Below are positions 28,223 to 38,106 of a DNA stretch of 64,000 bases, piece after piece. The position numbers and the translations under genes were made by a program. Position 1 is the stretch's first letter. Each line of letters begins with the position of its first letter. The DNA is from Lachnospiraceae bacterium (GTDB lineage Bacteria; Bacillota; Clostridia; Lachnospirales; Lachnospiraceae): assembly GCA_022793195.1 (NCBI GenBank), contig JAAWCJ010000029.1:62001-126000 (forward strand), given 5' to 3'. The notes under the pieces are model-generated. The model worked only from the letters and a program-made list of their open reading frames with translations, did no database searches and was not told where the DNA came from.

Positions 28223-28981
28223 TTAAAACTCCTCCCCTTTCTTTCCCTCTGCCTTCCGGAACAAGTCAAGGGCTCCATTGATCTGTAGTAATTTCTTTTC
28301 TATTTCAAAAAGACGCCCATCCGCCCGTTTTGTTCCCGCCTTGGAAAGCTTCCCCTTCAAAGCCTCACATGTCCGCTTTTCCTTTAAAAGAAACTCTTCC
28401 ACCACAGGCTTCCCCGACCGCAGCAGATACCGCCCATAAGCTTCTTCTATGTAGTCCCACGGCTTTTTATCGTCTGCTTCCTGATGGAAAGCCGTTTTTA
28501 TCACCGTGTAATATTTGCCCCCGTCCTCTGCCATATCTTCATCCAGGATTTCATATCCGTTCTCCAGAAGATAACGGCGTACCAGGCGTACCTCAGACTG
28601 GGGAGAAAGCACCAGATAATCCAGCACCCTGGCCGTCTCCTTTCCGTTTTCCAAAATACGGATGGTTAAGGGGCCCCCCATCCCCGCAATGACGGCTGCG
28701 TCGGCTTCTCCCGGCGAAACGGCCAAAAACCCGTCACTGAGCCTTAAGGATATCCTGTCGTCAAATCCCTTCTCCCTCACATGTTCCTCTGCCCGCAGAA
28801 GGGGGCCACGGTTGATGTCGGCTGCAATGGCGCCGGATATTTTCCCGTCCTCCAAGAGCCGGATGGGAAGATATCCGTGATCTGTACCGATGTCCGCCAA
28901 TATGCCCCCTTCCTCCACCATGGCTGCGATTGCCTGAAGCCTGGAGGAAAGAAAGGTTTTCCCTTTTGTGTGCTGTCCCAT
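28223..28981 (-). CDS. trmK: tRNA (adenine22-N1)-methyltransferase TrmK
   Basis: Methylates A22 in tRNAs, using SAM. The 252-residue protein has the Rossmann-like motif ILADIGTDHGYLPIRLLE (about residues 26-43), AVIAGMGGPLTIRIL (the GMGG loop) and a C-terminal helical coiled-coil region (about 190-245). It lies between rpoD and nif3, matching the rpoD-trmK-nif3 order of Bacillus and Clostridia. Confidence 0.94.
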   Translation of the reverse strand: MGQHTKGKTFLSSRLQAIAAMVEEGGILADIGTDHGYLPIRLLEDGKISGAIAADINRGPLLRAEEHVREKGFDDRISLRLSDGFLAVSPGEADAAVIAGMGGPLTIRILENGKETARVLDYLVLSPQSEVRLVRRYLLENGYEILDEDMAEDGGKYYTVIKTAFHQEADDKKPWDYIEEAYGRYLLRSGKPVVEEFLLKEKRTCEALKGKLSKAGTKRADGRLFEIEKKLLQINGALDLFRKAEGKKGEEF

Positions 28982-29004
28982 CGTGTGTCTCTCCGATTTC
29001 TCAT

Positions 29005-30096
29005 TTATTCCAGAAAATCTTTCAGCTTCCTGCTCCTGCTGGGGTGCCGCAGCTTCCGCAGCGCTTTGGCTTCAATCTGGCGGATTCTCTCCCTTGTCAC
29101 ATTAAATTCTTTTCCCACTTCTTCCAGGGTACGTCCCTGTCCGTCCAAAAGGCCGAACCTCATGCAAAGCACCTGGCGTTCCCTGTCCGTAAGCGTATGA
29201 AGCACCTCTCCCAGCTGTTCTTTCAGCATGGAGAAGTCCGCCGCCTCTGCAGGCACCAGTACACGGTCATCCTGAATGAAATCCGACAGATGGCTGTCGT
29301 CTTCTTCGCCCACAGGCGTTTCCAGAGAAACAGGCTCCAAAGAGAATCTCATGATCTCACGTACCCGGTCAGGAGACAGTTTCATGTATTCCGCAATTTC
29401 TTCCGGGCTTGGTTCCCGTCCGTATTCCTGGGTTAAACTTCTGGACACCCGGATAACCCGGTTGATGGTCTCCACCATGTGGACGGGGATCCGGATAGTT
29501 CTTCCCTGATCCGCAATGGCCCTGGTAATGGCCTGGCGAATCCACCAGGTAGCATAAGTGCTGAACTTGTAACCCTTTTTATAATCAAATTTTTCCACAG
29601 CCTTCATCAGGCCCAGGTTCCCTTCCTGAATCAAATCCAAAAACTGCATTCCACGGCCCGCATACCGCTTGGCGACGCTGACCACCAGACGGAGGTTTGC
29701 CTCCGCAAGCCTTCTTGCAGCCTCCTCATCTCCCTTTTCAATCCTTTTTGCCAGGCCTGCCTCTTCTCCCGGCGTAAGAAGCGGAATCTTTCCGATCTCC
29801 TTTAAATAAAGCCGTACCGGATCTTCCTCCGAAGCGCCTTCCATCTCTCTGGTAAACGGAAGTTCTTCCCCTTCCACTTCCTCCGGAAGGGGAAAGGATC
29901 CTTCCGGAAGCTCACTTTGTATCTCCACGCCTGCAGCCTCCAGCACCTGAAAGGTTCTGTCAATGCAGTCCGCATTCAGACCATCCTCCCCAAGCGCCTC
30001 CATGATATCCTGGTAATCCAGAATGTTCTTCCTCTGTGCCGCCAGCGCAAGTAATCCTGCCAGCTTGTCCTCCAGTCGGAGATTTACCGCCTCCAT
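29005..30096 (-). CDS. rpoD: Primary sigma factor RpoD (SigA)
   Basis: Housekeeping sigma-70 factor. The 363-residue protein, short as in other Clostridia, has a region 1.1-like N-terminus, region 1.2 ([21 protein letters not shown]), region 2 ([30 protein letters not shown], in parts, and [15 protein letters not shown]), region 3 and region 4 with the helix-turn-helix [21 protein letters not shown] chose the ATG at 30096 behind GGATGGGAG; the frame is open 21 codons further up. It follows dnaG in the macromolecular synthesis operon. Confidence 0.97.
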   Translation of the reverse strand: MEAVNLRLEDKLAGLLALAAQRKNILDYQDIMEALGEDGLNADCIDRTFQVLEAAGVEIQSELPEGSFPLPEEVEGEELPFTREMEGASEEDPVRLYLKEIGKIPLLTPGEEAGLAKRIEKGDEEAARRLAEANLRLVVSVAKRYAGRGMQFLDLIQEGNLGLMKAVEKFDYKKGYKFSTYATWWIRQAITRAIADQGRTIRIPVHMVETINRVIRVSRSLTQEYGREPSPEEIAEYMKLSPDRVREIMRFSLEPVSLETPVGEEDDSHLSDFIQDDRVLVPAEAADFSMLKEQLGEVLHTLTDRERQVLCMRFGLLDGQGRTLEEVGKEFNVTRERIRQIEAKALRKLRHPSRSRKLKDFLE

Positions 30097-30179
30097 ACAA
30101 CTCCCATCCTTCCGTCGTCTACTACTGTTCCGTGATACCCCATGGCTGTCACTCGACATTCCACAAAGATATTTTTTCC

Positions 30180-31937
30180 TTAATTGAGAGAAATATGCAG
30201 CCCGTTTATGTTTGCCTGCTCTTTCATAAGCTCCTGCAAAGCGGCGATGTCTGTCACGCGCCTGGTCTTTTCCTCCAGGCTGTGCCGTTTAATCCGCTTT
30301 ACCGTTTCTGAAAACGCCTTCTCCCGTTCTTCCTTTGTCAGTTCTGAAAGAGAAGTGTTGAACAGCGATGCCACTTCCTTATACTCATCTCCATCGTTGA
30401 TAAAATGATTCAAAATCCCGGCCGGTGTGAGATTTCCCTGATCCAGGCCCTCATACACCATGGCGGCCACCTTTTGATATAAGTCTTCCGTAAAGTCTTC
30501 CGGCGTGAGAATCCCCTTCACTGCAGGATACGCTCTCTTATCTTCAATCAGCCAGGTCAGTAAAAGCCTCTGGGATTTGCGGATACCATCCGGTTTTTCT
30601 TTCTTTTCTTCCTGCCGGTAGCTGCGGGGCGTCCCCCTTGCCACAAGTCCCACCCGTCCGCCTTTGGCGTTCACCAGCCCTTTCAGGCTGTCATAGTCAA
30701 TATGGTACTGCCTTGCGGCCGCTTCCATATAGTTTTCCCGCTCCAGCCGTTCGCTAAACTGTAAAAGCCTCTCTGCAAGGGCATTGTGGAACGCCGTTTT
30801 TTGTTCCGGATCCCCCATATCATACCGGGCATACAAAACATCCGTCTCAAACAGAAAACTGTTTTTCGCCTGGGAAATCCGTTCCTCAAAGGCTTCTCTT
30901 CCCAGGGCTTTCATAAATTCATCCGGATCCTTATAAGGTTTTAAACTCAATACTTTCGCCGAAAGCCCTGCCTCTTTTAGAATCGGGATCGCCCTGAGGG
31001 CTGCTTTCATCCCTGCCCCGTCACTGTCATAAGCTAAAACCACCTGCTCCGTATAACGGCGCAAAAGATTTGCCTGCCCCGGCGTAAATGCTGTCCCCAG
31101 GGAAGCGACCGCATTGGAAAATCCCGCCTGATGCATGGAAATCACATCCATATATCCCTCACAAATCAACATATACGGCTTTCTGGAAGTCCTGGCATAA
31201 TTTAACCCATAAAGATTTCGGCTTTTATCAAAAACCCGCGTTTCGGGGGAATTCAGATATTTCGGCTCCCCTTCTCCCATAACCCGGCCACCAAAACCGA
31301 TAATTTTCCCATTTACATCCATAATGGGGAACATGACCCTGTTCCAGAACCGGTCTTTAGCGCCCCGCTCCTCAATCTTTACCAGCCCTGTTTCCTTCAG
31401 AAGTTCATCCGGGTATTCCTTCTTTTTCAGATACCGGTATAAATCGTCACTGCACATATTGGAATACCCCAAACCAAACCGCCGGATGGTTTCATCACTG
31501 AGCGCCCTGCCCCTCAGGTATTCATAAGCTCTCGCCCCTGCATTCCCTTTCATCTGATAATAAAAATACCTTCCGGCTTCTTTGTTCACTTCCAGGATCC
31601 TGGCTTTCAGATCCGCCTGCTTTCTGGCCTCAGCGCTTTCCTCCCCTTTCGGAAGCTCCACCCCCGCCCGCATCGCCAGCGCCTCCAGCGCTTCCCGGAA
31701 GGTGTAATTTTCATACTCCATCAAAAATGTAATCACATTTCCACCTGCACCGCATCCGAAACAATAATACATCTGTTTCCCCAGCGCCACGGAAAAAGAA
31801 GGCGTTTTTTCATTGTGAAAAGGACACAGCCCGAAATAATCGCCGCCCTTTTTCTGCAGTTTTACATAGGAGGAAATCACGTCCACAATATCATTACGGG
31901 AACGGACCTCCTCCACCACTTCTTCTGGATAAAACAT
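30180..31937 (-). CDS. dnaG: DNA primase DnaG
   Basis: Synthesises RNA primers at the replication fork. The 585-residue protein has the CHC2 zinc finger ([13 protein letters not shown]...[10 protein letters not shown], about residues 40-65), the catalytic TOPRIM core with [15 protein letters not shown] (about 265-279) and YDSDGAG, and a C-terminal helicase-binding domain. I start it at the ATG at 31937, behind AGGGGTGAGAG, rather than at 31976. It is 13 bp after dgt and 83 bp before rpoD. Confidence 0.97.
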   Translation of the reverse strand: MFYPEEVVEEVRSRNDIVDVISSYVKLQKKGGDYFGLCPFHNEKTPSFSVALGKQMYYCFGCGAGGNVITFLMEYENYTFREALEALAMRAGVELPKGEESAEARKQADLKARILEVNKEAGRYFYYQMKGNAGARAYEYLRGRALSDETIRRFGLGYSNMCSDDLYRYLKKKEYPDELLKETGLVKIEERGAKDRFWNRVMFPIMDVNGKIIGFGGRVMGEGEPKYLNSPETRVFDKSRNLYGLNYARTSRKPYMLICEGYMDVISMHQAGFSNAVASLGTAFTPGQANLLRRYTEQVVLAYDSDGAGMKAALRAIPILKEAGLSAKVLSLKPYKDPDEFMKALGREAFEERISQAKNSFLFETDVLYARYDMGDPEQKTAFHNALAERLLQFSERLERENYMEAAARQYHIDYDSLKGLVNAKGGRVGLVARGTPRSYRQEEKKEKPDGIRKSQRLLLTWLIEDKRAYPAVKGILTPEDFTEDLYQKVAAMVYEGLDQGNLTPAGILNHFINDGDEYKEVASLFNTSLSELTKEEREKAFSETVKRIKRHSLEEKTRRVTDIAALQELMKEQANINGLHISLN

Positions 31938-31950
31938 TCTCTCACCCCTG

Positions 31951-32955
31951 TCAGTCTTTCCACGCCTTCGGCACAAACAGCCTGGTAAAAGTATCTATGG
32001 CGTATCCGTCGCTCATTCCCGCAATGTAATCGCAGACCACCCGCTCCCTGGAATCCCCCTGCTCCATAAAATATAGATATTCTTCCGGAAGCTCTTCCGT
32101 GCATTTCATATAATAATCAAACAGCGCAATCAACAGGTCTTTCGCCCGCGGATCTTCCTCTTTTGACACACTGTTGGTATAAACGTGTTGAAACATAAAG
32201 GCCCTGAGGTTTCCCATGGCTTTCTCCACCTCAGGGGACATGACAATCTCCGGCTTCCCCAGGCTTTCTTTGATAATACTATGGATAATCGTATTCAGCC
32301 GCTCTCTTACCGTATGCCCTAAAATATCAGTATATTCCGCCGGAAGCTCTGCTTCCGTCAAAATGCCTGCCCGGATGGCGTCATCAATGTCGTGGTTAAT
32401 ATATGCAATTTTATCGGAAAGGCGCACAATCATCCCTTCCAGGGTAGAAGGTTTTCCTGAAGTCCTGTGGTTTAAAATACCGTCCCGCACTTCCCAGGTC
32501 AGATTCAGCCCTTCTCCGTTCTTTTCCAGCCGTTCCACCACCCGTACACTCTGTTTATAATGGGCAAACCCTTCGGAACAGACGGAATCAAGAGCCGCCT
32601 CCCCGGCATGGCCAAATGGGGTATGCCCCAGATCATGGCCCAGGGCAATGGCTTCTGTCAACTCTTCATTGAGACGCAGGGATTTGGAAATGGTCCTGGC
32701 AATCTGTGCCACCTCCAGAGTATGGGTCAGGCGGGTGCGGTAATGATCCCCCACCGGGGAAAGAAACACCTGGGTCTTATGTTTCAGACGGCGGAAAGAT
32801 TTACAGTGAAGAATCCTGTCCCTGTCCCTTTGATACGCCGGACGGATATCGCAAAGCTCCTCTTCCCGTTCCCGTCCTTTCGTATTTCTGCTGAAGGAAG
32901 CGTATGGGCTTAAGGTTTTTTCCTCCAGCGCTTCCAACTGTTCCCGGATATTCAT
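31951..32955 (-). CDS. dgt: Deoxyguanosinetriphosphate triphosphohydrolase-like protein
   Basis: HD-domain enzyme that hydrolyses dNTPs to the nucleoside and triphosphate. The 334-residue protein shows TRLTHTLEVAQIARTIS, the HD pair in GHDLGHTPFGHAGE (about residues 107-120) and LSDKIAYINHDIDDAIRAG. It is the first gene of the dgt-dnaG-rpoD operon, an arrangement common in Clostridia. A promoter lies at 33010-33037. Confidence 0.94.
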   Translation of the reverse strand: MNIREQLEALEEKTLSPYASFSRNTKGREREEELCDIRPAYQRDRDRILHCKSFRRLKHKTQVFLSPVGDHYRTRLTHTLEVAQIARTISKSLRLNEELTEAIALGHDLGHTPFGHAGEAALDSVCSEGFAHYKQSVRVVERLEKNGEGLNLTWEVRDGILNHRTSGKPSTLEGMIVRLSDKIAYINHDIDDAIRAGILTEAELPAEYTDILGHTVRERLNTIIHSIIKESLGKPEIVMSPEVEKAMGNLRAFMFQHVYTNSVSKEEDPRAKDLLIALFDYYMKCTEELPEEYLYFMEQGDSRERVVCDYIAGMSDGYAIDTFTRLFVPKAWKD

Positions 32956-33009
32956 GATCCCATCATCCCTTCTCTTTTGGATATTCTTATGTGGACATTC
33001 CTGTCTATG

Positions 33010-33037
33010 AGTATACCATACTCCCTTCCGATAGCAA
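33010..33037 (-). promoter_or_regulatory. Promoter of the dgt-dnaG-rpoD operon
   Basis: On the minus strand TTGCTA (33032-33037), 16 bp, TATACT (33010-33015) with an extended TGG before the -10. It lies 55 bp upstream of dgt. Confidence 0.65.
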
Positions 33038-33142
33038 AGTAAATCCCTTCGCCTTTTTTTGATAATTTTATAAAATAGGGAAAAAATAGAGATTTATTAT
33101 ATATGGTATTTTTAGGAATTTTACAGAAAATTCACTTTTCCC

Positions 33143-33171
33143 TTGTCCCTCCAGTGATTTTATTGTAAACT
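33143..33171 (+). promoter_or_regulatory. Promoter of the NSS transporter gene
   Basis: TTGTCC (33143-33148), 17 bp, TAAACT (33166-33171), 32 bp before the ATG, which has a strong GGAGGAAAG site. Confidence 0.6.
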
Positions 33172-33203
33172 AGTAGGAAACTATCACTATTGGAGGAAAG
33201 ACT

Positions 33204-34559
33204 ATGGAACAGACAACAAAGAGAAGCAGTTTCTCCGGAAAGCTGGGTTTTGTCCTGGCGGCTTCCGGTTCTGCGGTAGGACTGGGGAACATCTGGCGTT
33301 TCCCGTATCTGGCAGCTAAATACGGAGGAGGAATCTTCCTTCTGGTTTATTTGATTTTGGCCGTGACTTTCGGTTTTGCCCTGATGGTGGCAGAGATTGC
33401 CATTGGACGGAAAACAAGACAGAGCGCCATCCACGCTTACGGCGTCCTTGATAAGCGGTTCCGGTTTTTAGGGCCTTTGGCTTCCCTGGTTCCCATTATC
33501 ATCACCCCTTATTACTGCGTCATCGGCGGATGGGTCATCAAATATCTGGCTGTCTATGCCACCGGTAATGGCGCTACCTTAGCCGACGGAAATTATTTCA
33601 CTGAATTCATCTCATCCGTATCGCCCATGGTATGGTTCATTGTTTTTGTGGCCGTCACCGTTATCATCGTTATGACCGGCGTGGAAAAAGGCATTGAAAA
33701 GGTCAGCAAATTTATGATGCCCCTCCTCGTCCTTCTTTCCCTGGGCATTGCCATTTACTGCCTGACTCTGCCCGGGGCCATGGACGGCGTCGTCTACTAC
33801 CTGAAACCGGATTTCAGCAAATTTTCCGTCACCACCGTATTGGCCGCCATGGGACAGCTTTTCTATTCTATGTCCCTGGCCATGGGCATTATGATCACTT
33901 ACGGTTCTTATATGAAAAAGGATTCCCATCTGACGGCCTCCGTCCATCAGATTGAAATTTTCGACACCGGCATCGCATTCTTAGCCGGGCTGATGGTGAT
34001 TCCCGCAGTTTTTTCCTTTACAGGAGGAGCGGATATCAATGCCGGCCCCGGGTTAATGTTTATCACCCTGCCGAAAGTATTCGGAAGCATCGCCATCACC
34101 AATATTATCGGAACCTTATTTTTCCTGCTGGTACTGTTTGCAGCATTGACCTCTGCCATTTCCTTAACGGAAACCGTGGTTTCCATCATCTGCGACAAAA
34201 CCGGCATGAAGCGTATGCCCAGCTGTATTCTCACAGCCGTGATCCTCATCGCTCTTGGAAGCCTGTCGGCCCTTGGCTACGGCGTCCTTGCACAAGTTCA
34301 GATTATTGGAATGGCATTCCTGGATTTCTTTGACTTCGTAAGCAACAGTGTACTGATGCCCATCGTGGCTTTCCTCACCTGTATTCTGGTGGGCTATGTG
34401 ATCAAGCCCGCTCCTATGATCGAAGAGGCGGAAGCAGAAGGGGCCGCTTTCAAGGGAAAGCAGTTGTTTGTTTTCGTAATCAAATACCTTGCGCCTATCT
34501 GCATTGTCGCAATTTTAATCAGCTCTGTTTTAAGCGCTTTCGGTATCATCAGTATCTGA
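33204..34559 (+). CDS. Neurotransmitter:sodium symporter (NSS/SNF family)
   Basis: A 451-residue integral membrane protein with 11-12 predicted transmembrane helices, the size of bacterial NSS carriers such as LeuT, MhsT and TnaT, which import amino acids with sodium. The signature GSAVGLGNIWRFPYLAAKYGG in TM1 (about residues 19-39; sodium and substrate site) is intact, and SMSLAMGIMITYGSYM marks TM6-7. Substrate is probably a neutral or aromatic amino acid but cannot be read from sequence. It is monocistronic, with its own promoter and a factor-independent terminator. Confidence 0.93.
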   Translation: MEQTTKRSSFSGKLGFVLAASGSAVGLGNIWRFPYLAAKYGGGIFLLVYLILAVTFGFALMVAEIAIGRKTRQSAIHAYGVLDKRFRFLGPLASLVPIIITPYYCVIGGWVIKYLAVYATGNGATLADGNYFTEFISSVSPMVWFIVFVAVTVIIVMTGVEKGIEKVSKFMMPLLVLLSLGIAIYCLTLPGAMDGVVYYLKPDFSKFSVTTVLAAMGQLFYSMSLAMGIMITYGSYMKKDSHLTASVHQIEIFDTGIAFLAGLMVIPAVFSFTGGADINAGPGLMFITLPKVFGSIAITNIIGTLFFLLVLFAALTSAISLTETVVSIICDKTGMKRMPSCILTAVILIALGSLSALGYGVLAQVQIIGMAFLDFFDFVSNSVLMPIVAFLTCILVGYVIKPAPMIEEAEAEGAAFKGKQLFVFVIKYLAPICIVAILISSVLSAFGIISI

Positions 34560-34579
34560 CACCTGGTAACTAGATTTCC

Positions 34580-34622
34580 ATACTGTCCGGCGGGCGGTTT
34601 TCCTTCCGGATAGTATTTTTTC
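34580..34622 (+). terminator. Factor-independent terminator after the NSS gene
   Basis: Arms ATACTGTCCGG (34580-34590) and CCGGATAGTAT (34606-34616) pair perfectly over 11 bp and are followed by a run of T, 20 bp after the stop. Confidence 0.9.
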
Positions 34623-34636
34623 AAAGGCTTTTTTAC

Positions 34637-35320
34637 ATGATAAAGAAATTTTTAAAACGTCTTCCCATCGGTGGATTGATTCCGCTTTTGACTTGTTTTC
34701 TGGTAAATGATTTTGTTTATTTTATTTTGCGTATATTTATGGAAGACGCATATCATTATGATATGACCACCTTTCTGGATGAAAAAATTCCATTCATTCC
34801 CGGATGGGTCAGCATTTATTTTATCTGTTACATTTTCTGGGTGGTAAATTATCTTTTAATTGCCAGCCGGGGAAAAGAACATCTTTACCGTTTTGTGACG
34901 GCAGATTTGCTTTCCCGCATCATATGCGGGGTATTTTTCATACTTCTGCCCACCACCAATGTACGCCCTGAGATTACCGGAAACGGACTTTGGGAAAATT
35001 TGATGCGGTTTTTATATGCCGTTGATCCACCCACCAACCTGTTTCCTTCCATCCACTGTCTCACCAGCTGGTTCTGCTATATCGGTATCCGGGGACAAAA
35101 AGGCATATCTCGCGCTTATCAGGTTTTTTCCCTGGTTTTTACAGTGCTTATCTGCCTGTCCACCCAATTTACCAAACAGCATTACCTGGTGGATGTCATC
35201 GGCGGCATTGTGCTGGCGCAGGTTTGTTACTCTTTATCCATGAAATTTAACTGGTATAAACCGATAATGAAATTTTTTGAATGTATCAATAATAAAGTTT
35301 GGAGACATAACTATCTATGA
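34637..35320 (+). CDS. PAP2-family membrane phosphatase
   Basis: A 227-residue protein with five to six transmembrane helices. The PAP2 active-site motifs are partly visible: LFPSIHCLTSW (PSxH, about residues 134-144) and QHYLVDVIGG (H and D of motif 3, about 176-185). Likely removes phosphate from a lipid such as phosphatidic acid, phosphatidylglycerophosphate or undecaprenyl pyrophosphate. It heads a four-gene lipid cluster with the flippase-like protein, PssA and Psd, 18 bp from the next gene, so a role in phospholipid turnover is likely. Confidence 0.85.
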   Translation: MIKKFLKRLPIGGLIPLLTCFLVNDFVYFILRIFMEDAYHYDMTTFLDEKIPFIPGWVSIYFICYIFWVVNYLLIASRGKEHLYRFVTADLLSRIICGVFFILLPTTNVRPEITGNGLWENLMRFLYAVDPPTNLFPSIHCLTSWFCYIGIRGQKGISRAYQVFSLVFTVLICLSTQFTKQHYLVDVIGGIVLAQVCYSLSMKFNWYKPIMKFFECINNKVWRHNYL

Positions 35321-35338
35321 CGCAAGCAGGGAAACTTT

Positions 35339-36394
35339 ATGGGAAATAAAAAAAATCATATTTTAAATCTACTCTTTCTGCTCCTGGTCTTCTCTCTGAC
35401 CATCTGGGCAGTTTTTAAAGGCGAAGATCTCAGTCTGATTTTTTCCTATATCCGGACTGCAGATCCTGTGTACCTTTTTTTAGGCATTTTATGCGTAGTG
35501 ACTTTTATCCTGGGAGAAGCCATTATCATCTGTTATCTTCTCCGCGTCTTAGGATACCGTGTCCGTGCCACCAGGTGTTACCTCTATTCCTTTATCGGCT
35601 TTTTTTTCAGTTGCATTACGCCTTCTGCCACAGGGGGACAGCCTGCACAGGTTTATTATATGAAAAAAGACCATATCCCAATCCCGGAATCCACCCTTGT
35701 CCTTATGATCGTCACCATCACTTACAAGATGGTTTTGGTGGTGTTGGGAATCCTGGTTTTACTGCTTCGCCCCAGGCGGGTCATGGTTTACCTGGAGCCG
35801 GTCATGTTCTGGATTTACCTGGGCCTGGCTTTAAACGTATTCTGTGTGACTTTTATGATGATTTTAGTCTTCCATCCAAAGCTGGCAAAATGGCTGATGG
35901 TAAAAGGGCTAAAACTTCTGGAACGGATGCATTTGCTGCGAAAAAAAGGAAAACGGCTGAAAAAGCTGGAATCTTCCATGGACGATTATCATGCGGCCGG
36001 CGAATTTTACTGGAAACACAAACCCGTGGTCATCCGTGCTTTTCTGATCACTGTGGTTCAAAGGCTGCTTTTATTTTTTGTCACCTATCTGACCTATCGT
36101 GCATTTGGTCTCTCCGGTGAAAATATGGTTACGATTGTGTGTCTGCAGGGAATGATCTCCCTGGCAGTGGATATGCTTCCCCTTCCAGGAGGTATGGGAA
36201 TCAGTGAACGGCTGTTCCTTTCTATTTTTACTCCTGTATTTGGAACGACACTTCTTCTGCCGGCCATGATCGTAAGCCGTGGAATCAGCTATTATTCCCA
36301 GCTGACCATCAGCGCCATTATGACTGTGGCCGCACATTTTATCATTGGAAATTACCACTCAAAAGAATCAAAACCAGGAGGCAAAGCGACATGA
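35339..36394 (+). CDS. Flippase-like integral membrane protein (LPG synthase TM domain/UPF0104)
   Basis: A 351-residue protein with about eight transmembrane helices of the PF03706 type, the domain that flips lysyl-phosphatidylglycerol in MprF, but without the soluble synthase domain. Family segments: FFFSCITPSATGGQPAQVYYM (first part at about residues 82-90, GGQP at 94-97) and PLPGGMGISERLF (about 281-293). Stand-alone members are thought to move lipids or isoprenoid-linked sugars across the membrane. It overlaps pssA by four bases (ATGA), indicating a link to phosphatidylserine/phosphatidylethanolamine metabolism. Confidence 0.85.
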   Translation: MGNKKNHILNLLFLLLVFSLTIWAVFKGEDLSLIFSYIRTADPVYLFLGILCVVTFILGEAIIICYLLRVLGYRVRATRCYLYSFIGFFFSCITPSATGGQPAQVYYMKKDHIPIPESTLVLMIVTITYKMVLVVLGILVLLLRPRRVMVYLEPVMFWIYLGLALNVFCVTFMMILVFHPKLAKWLMVKGLKLLERMHLLRKKGKRLKKLESSMDDYHAAGEFYWKHKPVVIRAFLITVVQRLLLFFVTYLTYRAFGLSGENMVTIVCLQGMISLAVDMLPLPGGMGISERLFLSIFTPVFGTTLLLPAMIVSRGISYYSQLTISAIMTVAAHFIIGNYHSKESKPGGKAT

Positions 36395-37077
36395 TTGGAT
36401 TTTATAATTATACGGTAATTCTTACTTATATCAGCCTGATTTCTTCCGTATTTGGAATGACACAGGCCATCCACGGGCATTTTAAAACTGCTATCTTCTG
36501 TCTGGCCCTCTCAGGACTCTGCGATATGTTTGATGGAAAAATCGCCCGGACAAAAAAAGACCGGACAGATGATGAAAAAGCTTTTGGCATCCAGATTGAT
36601 TCTCTGTGCGATGTGGTCTGCTTTGGGGCTTTTCCTGCCCTGATCTGCTATCTCCTTGGAGTCCGCGGTATTTTGGGGCTTCTTATTATCTCCATATATT
36701 GTGTCTGCTCTGTTATCCGCCTGGCTTTTTTTAATGTTCTGGAAGGACGGCGCCAGCAGACAGAAGGCGGCGCAAACCACTATTACCATGGACTTCCCAT
36801 CACTTCCATGTCCGTGGTTTTACCTTTAATTTTTATGACTCAATTTTTTATTCCTGATTTTGTCTTTCTTATTTTGTTACATATTGTCCTTTTGGTGGTG
36901 GGCATCCTCTTTGTGGTGGATTTCCCGTTCCGCAAACCAAATAATCATGTATTGGCTGTTTTAGTGGCTGTAGTCGCTGCCGCCCTCCTGGCCCTGTTCA
37001 TCTACAGCAAGTTCCGTGTGCCCAAGCCTACGGAGGACAGCAATCCTATTATTGATAAAATTTTTGAGGAGTCCTGA
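36391..37077 (+). CDS. pssA: CDP-diacylglycerol-serine O-phosphatidyltransferase
   Basis: A 228-residue membrane protein of the CDP-alcohol phosphatidyltransferase family. The motif DMFDGKIAR followed by GIQIDSLCD (about residues 46-78) fits DxxDGxxAR...GxxxDxxxD, with a 12-residue gap between the arginine and the glycine. Makes phosphatidylserine from CDP-diacylglycerol and serine; the pairing with psd downstream (17 bp gap) supports serine rather than glycerol phosphate as the alcohol. About six transmembrane helices. Confidence 0.9.
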   Translation: MIGFYNYTVILTYISLISSVFGMTQAIHGHFKTAIFCLALSGLCDMFDGKIARTKKDRTDDEKAFGIQIDSLCDVVCFGAFPALICYLLGVRGILGLLIISIYCVCSVIRLAFFNVLEGRRQQTEGGANHYYHGLPITSMSVVLPLIFMTQFFIPDFVFLILLHIVLLVVGILFVVDFPFRKPNNHVLAVLVAVVAAALLALFIYSKFRVPKPTEDSNPIIDKIFEES

Positions 37078-37094
37078 AATAAAGAGGTATTTTC

Positions 37095-37961
37095 ATGATT
37101 TATAAAACAAGAGATGGCAAAGAAATATCAGGAAATGACGGACAAGACCAGTTTCTGTCGCTACTTTATGGTTCTCTGCCCGGAAGAATGGCTGTCCGCC
37201 TCCTGATTCATCCGGTTGTTTCCAAAATCGGCGGTGTTTTTTTGAACAGCCCTCTGTCGCGGTTCATGATTCGTCCATTCATAAAGAAAAATAAAATTGA
37301 TTTAAGCCTGTACGAAACAGCTGCCTATCATTCTTATAATGAATTTTTTATCAGAAAAATAAAAAAAGAGGCCAGGCCTTTTGATCAAAATCCTTCTCAT
37401 CTTGTCAGCCCCTGCGATGGGAAACTTACTATTTATCCCATTCAAAAAAACGGCAGGTTTTTGATCAAACAGACTGCCTATACGACAGAAACCCTCCTGC
37501 GGAATAAAAAACTGGCCAGGCGATATGAAAATGGGTTGGCCCTTCTTTTTCGTCTGACGGTGGATGACTACCATCGCTATTTCTATGTGGATGACGGCAG
37601 AAAAAGCCGAAATGTATGCCTTTCCGGCGTTCTCCATACAGTAAACCCCGCTGCCAATGATGCATACCCTATTTATAAGGAAAACGCAAGACAGTACAGC
37701 CTTCTAAAATCCGTCCATTTCGGCACCATCCTCATGATGGAAGTGGGTGCCCTGATGGTAGGTAAAATCAGCAATCACCACCAGGAGGCTTTTGTCACCC
37801 GCGGCGCTGAAAAAGGGTTTTTTGAATTTGGAGGCTCTACAATCCTTCTTCTTTTTGAGCCCCACTGGATTTTACCCGATGAAGATCTGTTAAAAAACAG
37901 CCTGGAAGGTTTTGAAACCGTTGTAAAAGCAGGCGAACGAATCGGAAAAGCTGTGCGCTGA
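37095..37961 (+). CDS. psd: Phosphatidylserine decarboxylase proenzyme
   Basis: Decarboxylates phosphatidylserine to phosphatidylethanolamine. The 288-residue proenzyme carries the self-cleavage site FGGSTILLLF (about residues 246-255), where the serine becomes the pyruvoyl cofactor of the small alpha chain, and DDYHRYFYVDDG with the catalytic histidine (DYHR, about 156-159). Length fits the type II family of Firmicutes. Together with pssA this gives the cell a complete route to phosphatidylethanolamine. Confidence 0.95.
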   Translation: MIYKTRDGKEISGNDGQDQFLSLLYGSLPGRMAVRLLIHPVVSKIGGVFLNSPLSRFMIRPFIKKNKIDLSLYETAAYHSYNEFFIRKIKKEARPFDQNPSHLVSPCDGKLTIYPIQKNGRFLIKQTAYTTETLLRNKKLARRYENGLALLFRLTVDDYHRYFYVDDGRKSRNVCLSGVLHTVNPAANDAYPIYKENARQYSLLKSVHFGTILMMEVGALMVGKISNHHQEAFVTRGAEKGFFEFGGSTILLLFEPHWILPDEDLLKNSLEGFETVVKAGERIGKAVR

Positions 37962-37986
37962 CCAGCAGATACTGTCGGATGTCGAA

Positions 37987-38090
37987 GAATATTTTGATTT
38001 TAGGTTCTGTCCGCCAGACGTTTGCCCTGCCTACTGGACAAAATCAGAGGCAGGGCAAAACGCCTGGCATATAAAAATCAAAATATTTTC
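37987..38090. terminator. Bidirectional hairpin between psd and the hybrid kinase gene
   Basis: Outer arms AATATTTTGATTTT and AAAATCAAAATATT (14 bp perfect, from 37988 and 38074) enclose a second stem with GCCAG, CGTTT and GCCCTGCCT against AGGCAGGGC, AAAACG and CTGGC. It lies between two convergent genes, with A/T-rich arms on both sides, and fits a terminator for both. Confidence 0.8.
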
Positions 38091-38106
38091 CAGCAGTTTC
38101 CGCTTG

